A stretch of DNA of 64,000 nt, taken from positions 20,036-84,035 of the forward strand of contig JANRIO010000036.1 of NCBI GenBank assembly GCA_033764875.1, read 5' to 3'. A program made the position numbers and the translations under genes. The notes under the pieces were generated by a model. It did no database searches. It was not told the DNA's origin and saw nothing but the letters and a program-made list of their open reading frames with translations. The DNA comes from AWTP1-13 sp033764875 (GTDB lineage Bacteria > Pseudomonadota > Alphaproteobacteria > Rhizobiales > Hyphomicrobiaceae). Position 1 is the stretch's first letter, and each line of letters starts with the position of its first letter. Below are positions 37,323 to 46,249 of the stretch, one piece after another.

Positions 37323-38759
37323 TCAATCCTTCTTGCGGGAGACGACGTAGGATTCGTCCTGGAACCAGAGGCTGCCGTGCCTCTGCAGCACGTCACGGGT
37401 GGCATCGAGATAGAGGGAGGTCTGCATCGCCTTCTCGAGGCGCTCGTCCTCGATCTGGTTGACGTAGACGGCGGCGTTCCAGGCGGCGAACAGCGTGGAG
37501 GTGCCGATGGCCGAGGAGATCTCCGTCGGCAGCGTGTGCATGCTGTAGCGGAACAGGGAGCGGTCGTCGGCGTAGGCGTAGAAATTGTAGCCGCCCGCCG
37601 CGTCCCCCAGCTCGGCCTGCACGGCGCGCAGGATGTCGTGACGGCTGGTGGTGAAGGGGTCCTCCTCCGGCCAGATCTTGCGCACGATGTCGAGGCCGGG
37701 GTCGTGGCCGTAGGAATGGATGCCGATCAGCCTGCCGCCGGGGCGCAGGGCGCGGGCGAGCGGCGCGATGACCTTCTGCGCCTTGAACTCCGCCGGCACG
37801 CGCAAGCGGTAGGGCTGGGAGGCGATGACGAGGTCGAAATCGGCCGCGGCTGCGTGCGGCCGCGGGATCACCTGGTTCAGGAGGAAGCGGTAGTCCTCAC
37901 GGTAGATGACGAGGGCGACGGGGCGGTCGTAGACGGGATTGCCAGTCTTGGCGCTGTGCCGGGCCTGCCAGTTGCGGCCGAGGAAGGGCTCGAGCGCGTT
38001 GATCTGCTCGCTGAACTCGTTGGACGTGGTGCCGGTGAGCGCCAGCTCGTGCCAGACCATGCGCTCGCGCGTGGCCTCCGAGCGCGGCGCGAGCCAGGGC
38101 GCCTCGGTGTAGTACATGTTGGTGACGACGAGGACGGTGGCCGGGTGCTCGTGGAAGCGGTCCGCCACCTTGTCGAGGGACAGCCTGACATCCTCGAGGC
38201 TGATCTCCTTGCCGACGATGTGGAAGGGTACGGTCGGGAAGCGGCGGTGCATCTCGCGCATGACGCGGGTGAGCACGGTGCCGTCGCCCATGCCGGCATC
38301 GAAGACGCGCAAGGCCGGCGGCTCGGGCGCGATGTTGGCGAGCTCCATGCCGATGCGGCGGGCGATGACCTCCTTCTCGCCGCAGGTGTTGACGAACAGC
38401 AGGTACTTCTGCCGGTTGTCGAAGAAGCGGAAGCTGCGGTTGAGCGGCTCGCCGGCCCGTGCCGCGGCATCGGGGGCGGGCGCGGCCGGCTCGTTGGGCC
38501 GCAGCAGGCGCAGCAACTCGGGCGGCGAGGAGGGCGTCTGGGCGCCCTGCGCGGCCATGAAGGTGGCGACGCGGTCGAGGGTCTCGGCGGTGACGCGGGC
38601 GCCGTCGCGCAGGCGGGAGACGAACTTGCCGTCGTTGACGGCGCGCCGGCCAAAAGTGGATTCGGCGATGGCATTGTGACGGCAGAAGACCTCGATGGCC
38701 TCGAGCAGGCTGCCGGGGCGCTCGAGCCCCGCCTGGGTGCTGTCTGTGGCCTGGACCAT
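37323..38759 (-). CDS. SAM-dependent methyltransferase with N-terminal HTH-like domain
   Basis: Protein of 478 aa. Residues about 16-70 look like a phage-repressor-type helix-turn-helix (LLEAIEVFCRHNAIAEST then NDGKFVSRLRDGARVTAETL). A linker follows. The class I methyltransferase domain has motif I RVFDAGMGDGTVLTRV at 151-166 and later ALRPGGRLIGIHSYGH. The stretch SRSFRFFDNRQKYLLFVNTCGEKE-type (near 108-131) is a distinctive pre-domain. The acceptor is unknown. It is directly followed by the MetF-like gene, so it may belong to a methyl-transfer pathway. The fused DNA-binding-like domain may autoregulate or be structural; that is inference. Confidence 0.82.
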   Translation of the reverse strand: MVQATDSTQAGLERPGSLLEAIEVFCRHNAIAESTFGRRAVNDGKFVSRLRDGARVTAETLDRVATFMAAQGAQTPSSPPELLRLLRPNEPAAPAPDAAARAGEPLNRSFRFFDNRQKYLLFVNTCGEKEVIARRIGMELANIAPEPPALRVFDAGMGDGTVLTRVMREMHRRFPTVPFHIVGKEISLEDVRLSLDKVADRFHEHPATVLVVTNMYYTEAPWLAPRSEATRERMVWHELALTGTTSNEFSEQINALEPFLGRNWQARHSAKTGNPVYDRPVALVIYREDYRFLLNQVIPRPHAAAADFDLVIASQPYRLRVPAEFKAQKVIAPLARALRPGGRLIGIHSYGHDPGLDIVRKIWPEEDPFTTSRHDILRAVQAELGDAAGGYNFYAYADDRSLFRYSMHTLPTEISSAIGTSTLFAAWNAAVYVNQIEDERLEKAMQTSLYLDATRDVLQRHGSLWFQDESYVVSRKKD

Positions 38760-39428
38760 GCGTGTCGCCTGCCTGTCCTGCGCGAGGATTGCGAAAGGCT
38801 ATGGGCCGTGCGCGTGGGAGGACAACCACAATCGGCAGCCCGCGCCCGAGTGGGAAACGTCCCACTGTGCCGCGCCGCGGCCAAGGGCAACAGGCCCGGA
38901 GCCCCTGGCGAAAAAGTGTTTCCGGAAAGGCAGATACGATCACGCTGCGAAGGCGCATGCGCGTGCGGTGCAGCATGGCGGCGGCGCTGCGGCGGGGCTA
39001 CAGGTGCGGGGCCAGACAAGAGACGGCGCGGCTTGTCCCCGGGTGCCCGCGCGATGCGACAATCCTCCCCATCGCCGCCCACGAGGGAGTGCTCTCGCGA
39101 GGCATTTCGAGCGTACGGGACGGCGGGACTTGCGACGGTGGACCTCTCTCCGGGCGGCTGATCGCCCACCGCCTGCCCGGGAAAGAACGATGCGCTGGAG
39201 CTGGCTCGGCTGGTATCCGTGCCCGGGCGCCGTCACGAGTCGCGGGGCGTGGACGCCCTTTTCTCATTCGAGCCGAGGCCGAAGCGCCCCGCTCCCTCCT
39301 GCCCCATGTCCCGGACGCCGCGGCGTGCCGGGCGATTGGCGTGCCCGCGAGATCTCTTCTCCCTGTCCCCGCTTTGCGGGGAGTCTGGACAGGGGCGCGC
39401 CCGGCGCAGGTGGCGAGCGTCCCCCGGC
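38760..39428. other. 669-bp gap with no supported gene
   Basis: Frames here are open by GC bias but none has a recognisable domain, and no ribosome binding site supports them. A CTCCCTGTCCCCGC/GCGGGGAG hairpin lies near 39357-39380, similar to those at 26593 and 50979. The gap should contain the promoter of the HTH-methyltransferase gene at its left end. Confidence 0.55.
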
Positions 39429-40310
39429 TCAGCGCTTGGCGGCCTCGCACTTGCCGGGCTCCATGAAGGTGATCTCCTTGAGATCGCCCTGGATGGCGAA
39501 ATCACCGTAGTCGATGAGCATGTTCTGGCTGACGCCGTTCTCGAGGAAGAGGAAGCTCAGCTCGTAGACGGGCACGGCGTCGCGATTGTCGGATCTGGGC
39601 TCGTAGTAGGCGATCGAGACGGGCCAGGCCGGCACGCCGACGAGGCGCTCGGCGGCGGTCTTGGTCTTGGTGAGCCGCTCGGGTGCGGTCGAGAGCGTCT
39701 TGCGCCCGATGGCGGAGACGGTGTCGTAGACCTTCTCGCCCTTCTCGGAGCCGTCGTAGAGGTCGGCGCGGAAGCTCGCCTTGCCGGCGCGGGCGGCCTC
39801 GATCAGCGCGATCGAGTGCTGCACGGGAAAGTAGGTGCGCGCCGACAGCTGGATGTCGCGCTTGGCGGGCTTGGTCAGCTCCACCTTGACGTCGTTGGTG
39901 GCCGGCGCGCGCGCCGCGTCGCCCGCCGTCACCTCGGTCGCCTTCTCGTCGCGGAACTGGCTGGAGTTGAAGCGAAAGCGCTTGCCGGTGCCTTCCTCCC
40001 AGCTCGAGGAGCGCAGGTCGGTCAGCGTGATGGCCCCGTTCTGGTTCTGCATCTGGGTGACGAAGCGCATATTCTGCGTGTAGCCCTCGCAGGCGGAGCC
40101 GACGAGCTCGTAGACCATGCGGCCCGAGACCTGGGTGACGCTGGAGCCGCCGCGGGCGCTGGCAAGGGTCATCTCGTAGATGGCCCGGTGCGGCACCATG
40201 ACGATCGAGCTGCCCGCGGCCTGGCCGGTCCGTGGCGCCACCAGGGCAGCGCCTGCCAGCACCGCAACCAGGGGCGCAGCGCGAAGGGCGCGGGCCGTCG
40301 CGTTCCACAT
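39429..40310 (-). CDS. eipB: Cell envelope integrity protein EipB-like (DUF1849)
   Basis: Periplasmic protein of 293 aa of the EipB/DUF1849 family. EipB of Brucella is an essential beta-spiral protein needed for envelope integrity. A signal peptide (MWNATARALRAAPLVAVLAG, cleavage after GQAA-G) is followed by VPHRAIYEMTLASARGG. The two conserved cysteines that form a disulfide are in GSACEGYT and GKCEAAKR at the C-terminus. ATG 40310 has GAGGGA just upstream and is preferred over ATG 40334. It is divergent from the GDPD gene. Confidence 0.88.
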   Translation of the reverse strand: MWNATARALRAAPLVAVLAGAALVAPRTGQAAGSSIVMVPHRAIYEMTLASARGGSSVTQVSGRMVYELVGSACEGYTQNMRFVTQMQNQNGAITLTDLRSSSWEEGTGKRFRFNSSQFRDEKATEVTAGDAARAPATNDVKVELTKPAKRDIQLSARTYFPVQHSIALIEAARAGKASFRADLYDGSEKGEKVYDTVSAIGRKTLSTAPERLTKTKTAAERLVGVPAWPVSIAYYEPRSDNRDAVPVYELSFLFLENGVSQNMLIDYGDFAIQGDLKEITFMEPGKCEAAKR

Positions 40311-40632
40311 GCTCGTCCCTCGCCTGTCCGCCATGCTCGCTCTTCTCTCGCGCTGCTGTCGCGCCGCCCTCGAATCGCACGTCCCGGCCCATGACCGGTC
40401 CGGCCAGCGCTGCCGGGCGCAGATCGCATTCGCCTGGAACTCTGGGGCAGCACTGTGGCCTTGATGCGCTGGCTCCGGCGACTTGGCAACAGTGCCGTTC
40501 GTCGCCATCCCCTTAAAGCGTGGGGCAAGGGCAGCCATCATCATCGGCAGGTTTGGCAATCCCGGCCGCCGTGATAATCGGGGCTGCCACACGGTCTGGA
40601 CATTAACGGTCACCAACTCAAAGGGTTGCGGC
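40311..40632. promoter_or_regulatory. 322-bp divergent intergenic region (eipB / GDPD)
   Basis: Two divergent promoters must lie here. I see no clear operator or riboswitch. The open frame that extends eipB upstream has no support. A slightly AT-richer stretch with ACATTAACGG lies about 30 bp before the GDPD start and could be part of its promoter. Confidence 0.35.
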
Positions 40633-41448
40633 ATGGCGGCAAATCACGCGCGGTCGAGGCGTGCAGCGGGCAGCACGATCCGCCCCGAGAGGCTGCTGGA
40701 CAGGGACGTCTTTGTCAGGCCGGTGGCGCACCGGGGCCTGCATGATGCGGTCGCCGGCGTGATCGAGAACTCAGGCCCGGCGTTCGAGAGGGCCATCGGC
40801 AAGGGCTACGCCATCGAGTGCGACCTGCAGCCGGCACGCGACGCCACTCCGATGGTGTTCCACGACGACCGGCTCGACCGGCTGATCCCGGGCGAGACGG
40901 GGCCGATCGCGGCGCGCCTGCCGGACGAGCTGTGCCGCATGCGCTATGCGGACAGGACCGCCCAGATCTTGAGCTTTGCCGATTTCCTGGCCCTGGTCGC
41001 CGGGCGGGCGCCGCTTCTGGTCGAGGTGAAGGCCGAGCACGGCATGCCGCCGGCCGCCTTCCTCGACAGAATCGCCGATGCCGCCCGCGCCTACAAAGGG
41101 CCGATCGCGCTGATGTCGTTCAATCTCGACGTGGTGGCGGCGTTGGCGCATCTGGCGCCGCGCATTCCGCGCGGGCTCGTGCTGGGCCGGCAGGAGGTGC
41201 TGCACAGCTGGCTGGCGCGGGCGGGACGGGCGCCCGAGGGCACGGCACTGTCGCGGATCCTGGAGGGCGCGCTCGGACACGTGAGCTTCTTCGCCGTCGG
41301 CGTCAACGTGCTGAAGGGCGCGGCGGCCTGGCGCAAGCAGGGCGGGCACGACATTGCGCTGTTCTCGTGGACGGTGCGCAGCAAGGCCCAGCGGGCGACC
41401 GCGGCCCGCTATGCCGATGCGCCCATCTTCGAGGGCTACGAGGCCTGA
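40633..41448 (+). CDS. Glycerophosphodiester phosphodiesterase family protein
   Basis: Protein of 271 aa with a GDPD TIM barrel. VAHRGLHD (His33-Arg34 pair), ENSGPAFERAI, YAIECDLQPARDATPMVFHDD and LVEVKAE give the catalytic His pair and metal ligands (Glu, Asp). Enzymes of the family release glycerol 3-phosphate from phospholipid head groups. No signal peptide is present, so it is cytoplasmic. ATG 40633 follows GGGTTGCGGC. It lies 3 bp before azlC-like, an unusual partnership. Confidence 0.9.
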   Translation: MAANHARSRRAAGSTIRPERLLDRDVFVRPVAHRGLHDAVAGVIENSGPAFERAIGKGYAIECDLQPARDATPMVFHDDRLDRLIPGETGPIAARLPDELCRMRYADRTAQILSFADFLALVAGRAPLLVEVKAEHGMPPAAFLDRIADAARAYKGPIALMSFNLDVVAALAHLAPRIPRGLVLGRQEVLHSWLARAGRAPEGTALSRILEGALGHVSFFAVGVNVLKGAAAWRKQGGHDIALFSWTVRSKAQRATAARYADAPIFEGYEA

Positions 41449-41451
41449 GGC

Positions 41452-42183
41452 ATGCCGCGCACGACAGGCGATCCACCGTCTCCCGCGCCCGGCATGTCGG
41501 TGCGGCAGGCGTTCGGCCGCGGCCTCAAGGTCGGGGCCTCGGTTCCTGCGGCGGTGCTGTTTGCCACCGCGCTCGGCTTCGGCGTGCTGGCGCGCGACGC
41601 GGGCTTCGGCCTCGCACAGACCCTGTTCATCTCCGGCGCGGTGTTCGCCATGCCGAACCAGGTGATGCTGGTCGATCAGCTGTCGCGCAACGAGACGCTC
41701 GCGATCACGGCGCTGGCGGTGGCGCTGACCGCCATGCGGCTGCTGCCGATGACGGTGACGCTGGCGCCGCTGCTCGACCGGCCGCAGCGGCGGCTCGGCG
41801 TCGACCTGGCGCTGTCGCATCTCGTGACCATCACCACGTGGCTGGAGGGCAACCGGCACCTGCCGTCGCTGGCGCCGGCCGCACGGGTGCCGTTCTTCGC
41901 CGGGCTCGGGCTGATGATCGTGGTGGCGCTGATGGCCGGCACGGCGCTGGGCTACACGGCGGCGGCAAGCGTGCCGCAACCGATCACGACGGCGCTGCTG
42001 TTTGCGACACCGGTGTACTTCTTCCTGTCGCTGATCACCACCTCGCGGCTGCGCGCCGACTTCATCGCGGTGGGGGCGGGGGCGCTGCTGGTGCCGATCG
42101 TGCACGCGATGGCGCCGGGGCTCGACCTGCTCGGCGCCGGGCTCGTGGGCGGCACGCTCGCCTTTCTGGCGAGGCGGGCATGA
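41452..42183 (+). CDS. AzlC family branched-chain amino acid exporter large subunit
   Basis: Inner-membrane protein of 243 aa with about five to six helices, of the AzlC/YgaZ (LIV-E) family that exports branched-chain amino acids or analogues together with an AzlD partner. Typical stretches are ALGFGVLARDAGFGLAQTLF and SGAVFAMPNQVMLVDQL near the N-terminus, and the ALTAMRLLPMTVTLAPLL helix. Its stop overlaps the ATG of azlD (ATGA), so the two subunits are translationally coupled. Confidence 0.9.
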   Translation: MPRTTGDPPSPAPGMSVRQAFGRGLKVGASVPAAVLFATALGFGVLARDAGFGLAQTLFISGAVFAMPNQVMLVDQLSRNETLAITALAVALTAMRLLPMTVTLAPLLDRPQRRLGVDLALSHLVTITTWLEGNRHLPSLAPAARVPFFAGLGLMIVVALMAGTALGYTAAASVPQPITTALLFATPVYFFLSLITTSRLRADFIAVGAGALLVPIVHAMAPGLDLLGAGLVGGTLAFLARRA

Positions 42184-42524
42184 GCGCGGTGCCCGACGGT
42201 CTTGCGGCCTACGCCGTCCTGGTTCTTGCCGGCGTGCTGCCAACCGAGATGTGGCGCTGGCTCGGCGTGATCGTCGGCAACCGGCTGGCGGTCGAGGGGG
42301 CGCTGTTCCAATGGGTGCGGCTGGTGGCGGCGGCGCTGGTCGCGGCCATGGTGTCGCGCATGCTGCTCTACCCGGCCGGCACGCTCGCGGGCGTGCCGTG
42401 GACGTGGCGCATGGGCGCCTTCCTCGCCGCGGTGGCGATCTACCTCGGCCTGCGCCGCAACCTGGCGGCGGGCGTGGCCAGCGGCGCGCTCATCCTGCTC
42501 GCGGTGGAGGTGTTGCGCGGCTAG
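42180..42524 (+). CDS. AzlD family membrane protein
   Basis: Small membrane subunit of 114 aa with three to four helices, matching the AzlD/YgaH family (AAYAVLVLAGVLPTEMWRWL, AALVAAMVSRMLLYPAGTLA, AAVAIYLGLRRNLAAGV). It forms the exporter with the AzlC-like protein upstream, which it overlaps by 4 nt. Its TAG stop is within the first bases (CTAG) of the dispersed palindromic element that follows. Confidence 0.85.
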   Translation: MSAVPDGLAAYAVLVLAGVLPTEMWRWLGVIVGNRLAVEGALFQWVRLVAAALVAAMVSRMLLYPAGTLAGVPWTWRMGAFLAAVAIYLGLRRNLAAGVASGALILLAVEVLRG

Positions 42525-42628
42525 TGTGGCGCCTCGCAAGTGCCGACCAACATCGCGTCCAGGTTCCTGGCCGGCAATTGCGAGACAAGCACCGCAGCAA
42601 GCATTGAGGCGGATCAGGACACAAGGTC
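42521..42628. repeat. Dispersed palindromic element, copy 2 (about 108 bp)
   Basis: Second copy of the element at 4707-4812. The left arm CTCGCAAGTGCCGAC pairs imperfectly with GCCGGCAATTGCGAG. Shared blocks are the CTAGTGTG left end, GCCGACCAACATCGC, GGCAATTGCGAGACMAGCACC and GCGGATCAGGACAC at the right end. It begins exactly at the CTAG that contains the azlD stop. The central loop differs from copy 1 while the arms are kept, as expected of a folded mobile element. Confidence 0.75.
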
Positions 42629-42658
42629 GCGCCGAGGGGCACGCGCGGATGCGTACGC

Positions 42659-43228
42659 TTAGCGAGGGGGCGCCATCACGTCCGGGGCGAAGCCGGTCGG
42701 CAGCCCGTCGATGCTGCGCGCATTCTTCAGGCCCCAGTACTTGCGCAGATTGTCGATGCCGTGCGCCGTCCAGTAGCGCAGCAGGTTCTGGCGGTCGGCC
42801 CGGTAGTCGAGCAGCGGCACGCCCATGCCGCACGAGGTCTGCACGAGGTCGACGGCCAGGTGCACGATCTGCCGGGCCCCCGGGATCTCCTCGAAGTGGG
42901 GCAGAAGCTCGACGTACTCAGGGGTGCCGCGCATCAGCGACCGGCCCTGTCCATAGAGCCGCAGGATCATGGGCTCGCCCTCGAAGGCGCAGAACATGAT
43001 CGTGAGGCGCTTGTCCTCGCAGGCGAGCAAATGGGCGCGTGTCTCGCTGCCGCTGCCGGTGCAATCAAGGTAGGCGACGCTGTTGTCGGCGAGGACGCGA
43101 AACGTCGACATGCCCTTCGGGGACACGTTCACGCGCCCCTTCGGCGCGGCGCTGGCGACGAAGAACAGCCTCTGCCGCTCGATGAATGCCGTGTGCTGCG
43201 GCTCGATGCTCGGAAACTGCTTGCCCAT
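42659..43228 (-). CDS. Pyridoxamine 5'-phosphate oxidase-like (FMN-binding split-barrel) protein
   Basis: Protein of 189 aa of the PPOX-class FMN-binding fold. The N-terminal region QHTAFIERQRLFFVASAAPKGRVNVSPKG and the LDCTGSGSETRAHL and KRLTIMFCAFEG segments are typical of the pyridoxamine-phosphate-oxidase-related proteins of unknown role. ATG 43228 is used. The true PdxH C-terminal region is absent, so vitamin B6 synthesis is unlikely. It is convergent with azlD, across the palindromic element. Confidence 0.88.
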   Translation of the reverse strand: MGKQFPSIEPQHTAFIERQRLFFVASAAPKGRVNVSPKGMSTFRVLADNSVAYLDCTGSGSETRAHLLACEDKRLTIMFCAFEGEPMILRLYGQGRSLMRGTPEYVELLPHFEEIPGARQIVHLAVDLVQTSCGMGVPLLDYRADRQNLLRYWTAHGIDNLRKYWGLKNARSIDGLPTGFAPDVMAPPR

Positions 43229-43319
43229 GGTCGACTGCCTCCCCCTACGAGCTGCAATGGCTGGTGCTAGCACGGCGACGGTGCCGGTGAAATGGCGGTC
43301 GCGGTGTCCAGGGCGGCGA

Positions 43320-44342
43320 TCAAGCCTGCTGGCGGGTGCTGCCGGCCGCCCGCCAGACGCGGAAGCGGCCGCTCTCGGCGACGACGTCGACGGCGGAGAA
43401 CAGCGCCGCCAGAGCCTCGCCCAGCGCCACGCGCCGCTGCACCACGAGCTGCAGCACGCCGCCCGGCGACAGGTGCTGCAGGGCCTGCGCCACGAGCCGC
43501 TCGAGGGCGCCGTGGTCCTCGGCGACGCCGGTGTGCAGCGGCGGATTGGAGAGGATCGCGTCGTAGCGCTGGCTGCCGATGGCGGCGAGGCTGGTGCCGG
43601 CGATGGTGCGGGCGCGCGCGACGTTCTCGGCGGCTGCCGCCAGCGCCACGGTGTCGGCGTCGAGCATGTCGAGAACGGCGTCGGGGTGGCAGATGCGGAC
43701 GGCGCCCGCGATCGGTCCGCTGCCGCACGCGAAGTCGAGAACGCGCGCGCCGACCCTCAAGGCCGGCAGCGCCGACAGCAGGAGCGCCGTGCCCTCGTCG
43801 AGCGTGCCGGACGCGAACAGGCCCGGGTAGGTGACCCAGGCGCGGGGCTCGCCCGCCAGGTCGAGCGGCACCACGCGGCGCCAGTCGGCGAGCTGCGACC
43901 TGAGCGGACCGGCAGGGCGAGGCGCGGCGAGGATGCGGCCGTGGGAGCGCGTGGCCAGCGTCTCGACGGTGCCGCACAGGGCCGCGAGATCGGCCTCGCC
44001 GGAGCGGATGCCCTCGTCGTTGCCGCCGAGGAGGACGATGCGTCCCCCCTCGGCGAGCACGCCTGCAACGGCGTGCAGGCTCATCAGGGCCTCGTCGCGC
44101 GCCTTGGCCAGGCGCAAGAGGGCCGCGTCGAACGGCCCCGCGGGAGGCCAGGGCGTGGCTGCGGCCGTGTCGGTGAGGCGGCGGCTCCAGTGGGTGGGCG
44201 CGAGGCCTGCGGTGCGGACGGCATCAAGGGTCTGAGGCCCGCAGCCAGCCAGCAGCACGCGGCCATCGAGGGCCAGCACGTCGCGGCTGCGCCTGATGAT
44301 CTCGGCGGCGGCTCCGTCCGGATCCTGGCGCCAGCGGCTCAT
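43320..44342 (-). CDS. RsmC-like class I SAM-dependent methyltransferase
   Basis: Protein of 340 aa with the two-domain layout of 16S rRNA m2G1207 methyltransferase RsmC: a catalytically inactive N-terminal domain (VLLAGCGPQTLDAVRTAG) and an active C-terminal domain. The latter has VLDFACGSGPIAGAV near residue 200 and the N2-guanine methyltransferase signature YDAILSNPPLHTG near residue 262. It would act on rRNA in the cytoplasm. It lies 42 bp from the HIT gene on the same strand. Confidence 0.87.
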   Translation of the reverse strand: MSRWRQDPDGAAAEIIRRSRDVLALDGRVLLAGCGPQTLDAVRTAGLAPTHWSRRLTDTAAATPWPPAGPFDAALLRLAKARDEALMSLHAVAGVLAEGGRIVLLGGNDEGIRSGEADLAALCGTVETLATRSHGRILAAPRPAGPLRSQLADWRRVVPLDLAGEPRAWVTYPGLFASGTLDEGTALLLSALPALRVGARVLDFACGSGPIAGAVRICHPDAVLDMLDADTVALAAAAENVARARTIAGTSLAAIGSQRYDAILSNPPLHTGVAEDHGALERLVAQALQHLSPGGVLQLVVQRRVALGEALAALFSAVDVVAESGRFRVWRAAGSTRQQA

Positions 44343-44384
44343 GTCACGCGGGGCCCGTCGCCTCGCAGCGGCGCCCGGCAGACC

Positions 44385-44810
44385 TCATGCCTGCAGCGCC
44401 TTGCGCAGCTTCTCGGCGTTGGCGGCGAGCACGTCCTGGTTCTCCATTTTGCCCGTGTGCGGTCCGATGGACTGTCCCGTCTTGCGCGGCAGGACGTGGA
44501 AGTGGAGATGGAACACCACCTGGCCGCCGGCCGGCTCGTTGAACTGCTGCAGCGTGATGCCGTCGGCGTTGTAGGCCTTCATGAGCGCCTGGGAGATCTT
44601 CTGCACCGTCTTCATGCAGGCCGCGAGCTGGCCCGGGCTTGCATCGAGCACATTGCGGGCGGGCGACTTCGGGATCACCAGGGTGTGGCCCTCGCAGCGG
44701 GGCATGATGTCCATGAACGCCAGCGTGTCCTGGTCCTCGTAGACCTTGTGGGCGGGCAGCTCGCCGCGCAGGATCTTGGCAAAGATGTTGTTGCTGTCGT
44801 AACCCGCCAT
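44385..44810 (-). CDS. HIT family protein
   Basis: Histidine-triad nucleotide-binding protein of 141 aa. The triad motif is HLHFHVLP, with NNIFAKILRGELPAHKVYEDQDTLAF at the N-terminus. HIT (Hint-type) proteins hydrolyse adenylated phosphoramidates. ATG 44810 gives the usual start (MAGYDSNNIF); the open frame extends further upstream without support. It precedes the RsmC-like gene by 42 bp and follows the DUF482 gene on the same strand. Confidence 0.93.
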   Translation of the reverse strand: MAGYDSNNIFAKILRGELPAHKVYEDQDTLAFMDIMPRCEGHTLVIPKSPARNVLDASPGQLAACMKTVQKISQALMKAYNADGITLQQFNEPAGGQVVFHLHFHVLPRKTGQSIGPHTGKMENQDVLAANAEKLRKALQA

Positions 44811-44911
44811 CTGGGTCTCCTCGCTTCGCCTCGCACGCTGAGCGCGCTTGACGGCTCTGTCTCGCAAGGCCGGCGGCCCCGCGTCAAGTCTGGGCACGCT
44901 GCCGATGATCG

Positions 44912-46132
44912 TCAGTCCTCCTGCTTTTCGCCCCGGCGATAGGGCGCGTAGGCGGCAAGCTCCTCGCCAGCCCGCTCGACGTAGAGGCGCTCGCGGGAGA
45001 GGTAGTCGGCGACGGCACGGCGCAGGGCGGGATCGCAGATGTAGTGCGCCGAGTAGGTCTTGGTCGGAAGGTAGCCGCGCGCCAGCTTGTGCTCACCCTG
45101 GGCGCCGGCCTCGACGCGCTTCAGGCCGTGCGCGCTGGCGAAGGCGATGGCCGGAGAGTAGCACAGCTCGAAATGCAGGCAGGGGTGGTGCTCGGTGGCG
45201 CCCCAGTAGCGCCCGAACAGGCAGTCGCCGCCGATCATGTGGAAGGAGCCGGCGACGGCGCGCCCCTCGCGCATGGCCAGCATCAGCAGCGGAGCCTCGC
45301 CGGTGGCCGCGGCGACAAGGGAGAAGGCGCTTCGGTTGAGATAGGGCCGGCCCCATTTGCGCGAGCCGGTGTCCATGTAGAAGTCGAAGAAGGTGTCCCA
45401 GTGGGCCTGCGTGATCTCGCGCCCGCGCAGCCAGACCACCTCGAGGCCGGCGCTCAGCGCCGTCTCGCGCTCCTTGCGCACGGCCTTGCGCTTGCGGGAG
45501 GCGAGGGAGGCCAGAAAGTCCTCGAAGCTGGCGTAGCCGTCGTTGCTCCAGTGGAACTGCTGGTCGGTGCGCTGCAGGAAGCCCAGCTGGCCCAGCCGCT
45601 GCCATTGCGCCTCGGTGAGGAACGTTACGTGTGCTCCCGAGAGGCCGCCCTTGCCCGCGACCTCGACCACGGCGCGGGCCAAGAGCTCCTCGCGCGCGGC
45701 TGCGTCCGCGCCGGGGCGCACGAGCAGCCGCGGCCCGGGCACGGGTGTGAACGGCACGGCGAGCTGCAGCTTGGGATAATAGTCGCCATCGGCACGCATG
45801 TAGGCCTCGGCCCAGCCCTGGTCGAACACGTACTCGCCCTGGCTGTGCGACTTGAGATAGGCGGGCGCGCAGGCCGCAACGGCGCCTTCGGCATCGCGCA
45901 TGACCAGATGGCGCGGCGTCCAGCCGGTGCGACCGCCGACGGCGCCGGCCGCTTCCAGGGCACTGAGAAAGCCGTGGCCGACGAAGGGATTGTAGGTCGC
46001 GGGATCGGGATTGGCGCAGGCATCCCACTCGGCGGCGGGAATGTCGGCAAGGCGCGGCACGATCTCGACGCTCACCTTCGCGGGCCCGGCGCACGGCGTG
46101 GAGGGATCTTGCAAGGAGCTTGGCCTCGACAA
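44912..46132 (-). CDS. DUF482/peptidogalycan-biosynthesis type GNAT acyltransferase
   Basis: Protein of up to 406 aa of the FemAB-like GNAT family once called peptidogalycan biosynthesis protein. Typical are IPAAEWDACANPDPATYNPFVGHGFLSALE, DQGWAEAYMRADGDYYPKLQ, VPFTPVPGPRLLVRPG, DQQFHWSNDGYASFEDFLASL and YWGATEHHPCLHFELCYS. The reaction is not established. The start is unclear: TTG 46132, a second TTG seven codons later with GAGG upstream, or GTG 46075. The core fold begins after residue 20, so all are possible. Confidence 0.85.
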   Translation of the reverse strand: MSRPSSLQDPSTPCAGPAKVSVEIVPRLADIPAAEWDACANPDPATYNPFVGHGFLSALEAAGAVGGRTGWTPRHLVMRDAEGAVAACAPAYLKSHSQGEYVFDQGWAEAYMRADGDYYPKLQLAVPFTPVPGPRLLVRPGADAAAREELLARAVVEVAGKGGLSGAHVTFLTEAQWQRLGQLGFLQRTDQQFHWSNDGYASFEDFLASLASRKRKAVRKERETALSAGLEVVWLRGREITQAHWDTFFDFYMDTGSRKWGRPYLNRSAFSLVAAATGEAPLLMLAMREGRAVAGSFHMIGGDCLFGRYWGATEHHPCLHFELCYSPAIAFASAHGLKRVEAGAQGEHKLARGYLPTKTYSAHYICDPALRRAVADYLSRERLYVERAGEELAAYAPYRRGEKQED

Positions 46133-46249
46133 TCGGATGGGGCGAAGGGTAAACGATCAGGCCCCGAGCGCAAGGGGCGGACGCGTCGATGTCGCGGACG
46201 CCGGGGCGGACGGTGACGGGATATTTCGTGGCTCACGAGGGAAACCGCA

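Noticed and set aside
38762..39466. Open frame of 234 codons in the gap after the HTH-methyltransferase
   Set aside because: No domain, no ribosome binding site and Arg/Ala/Gly-rich composition; other frames in the gap are equally open.
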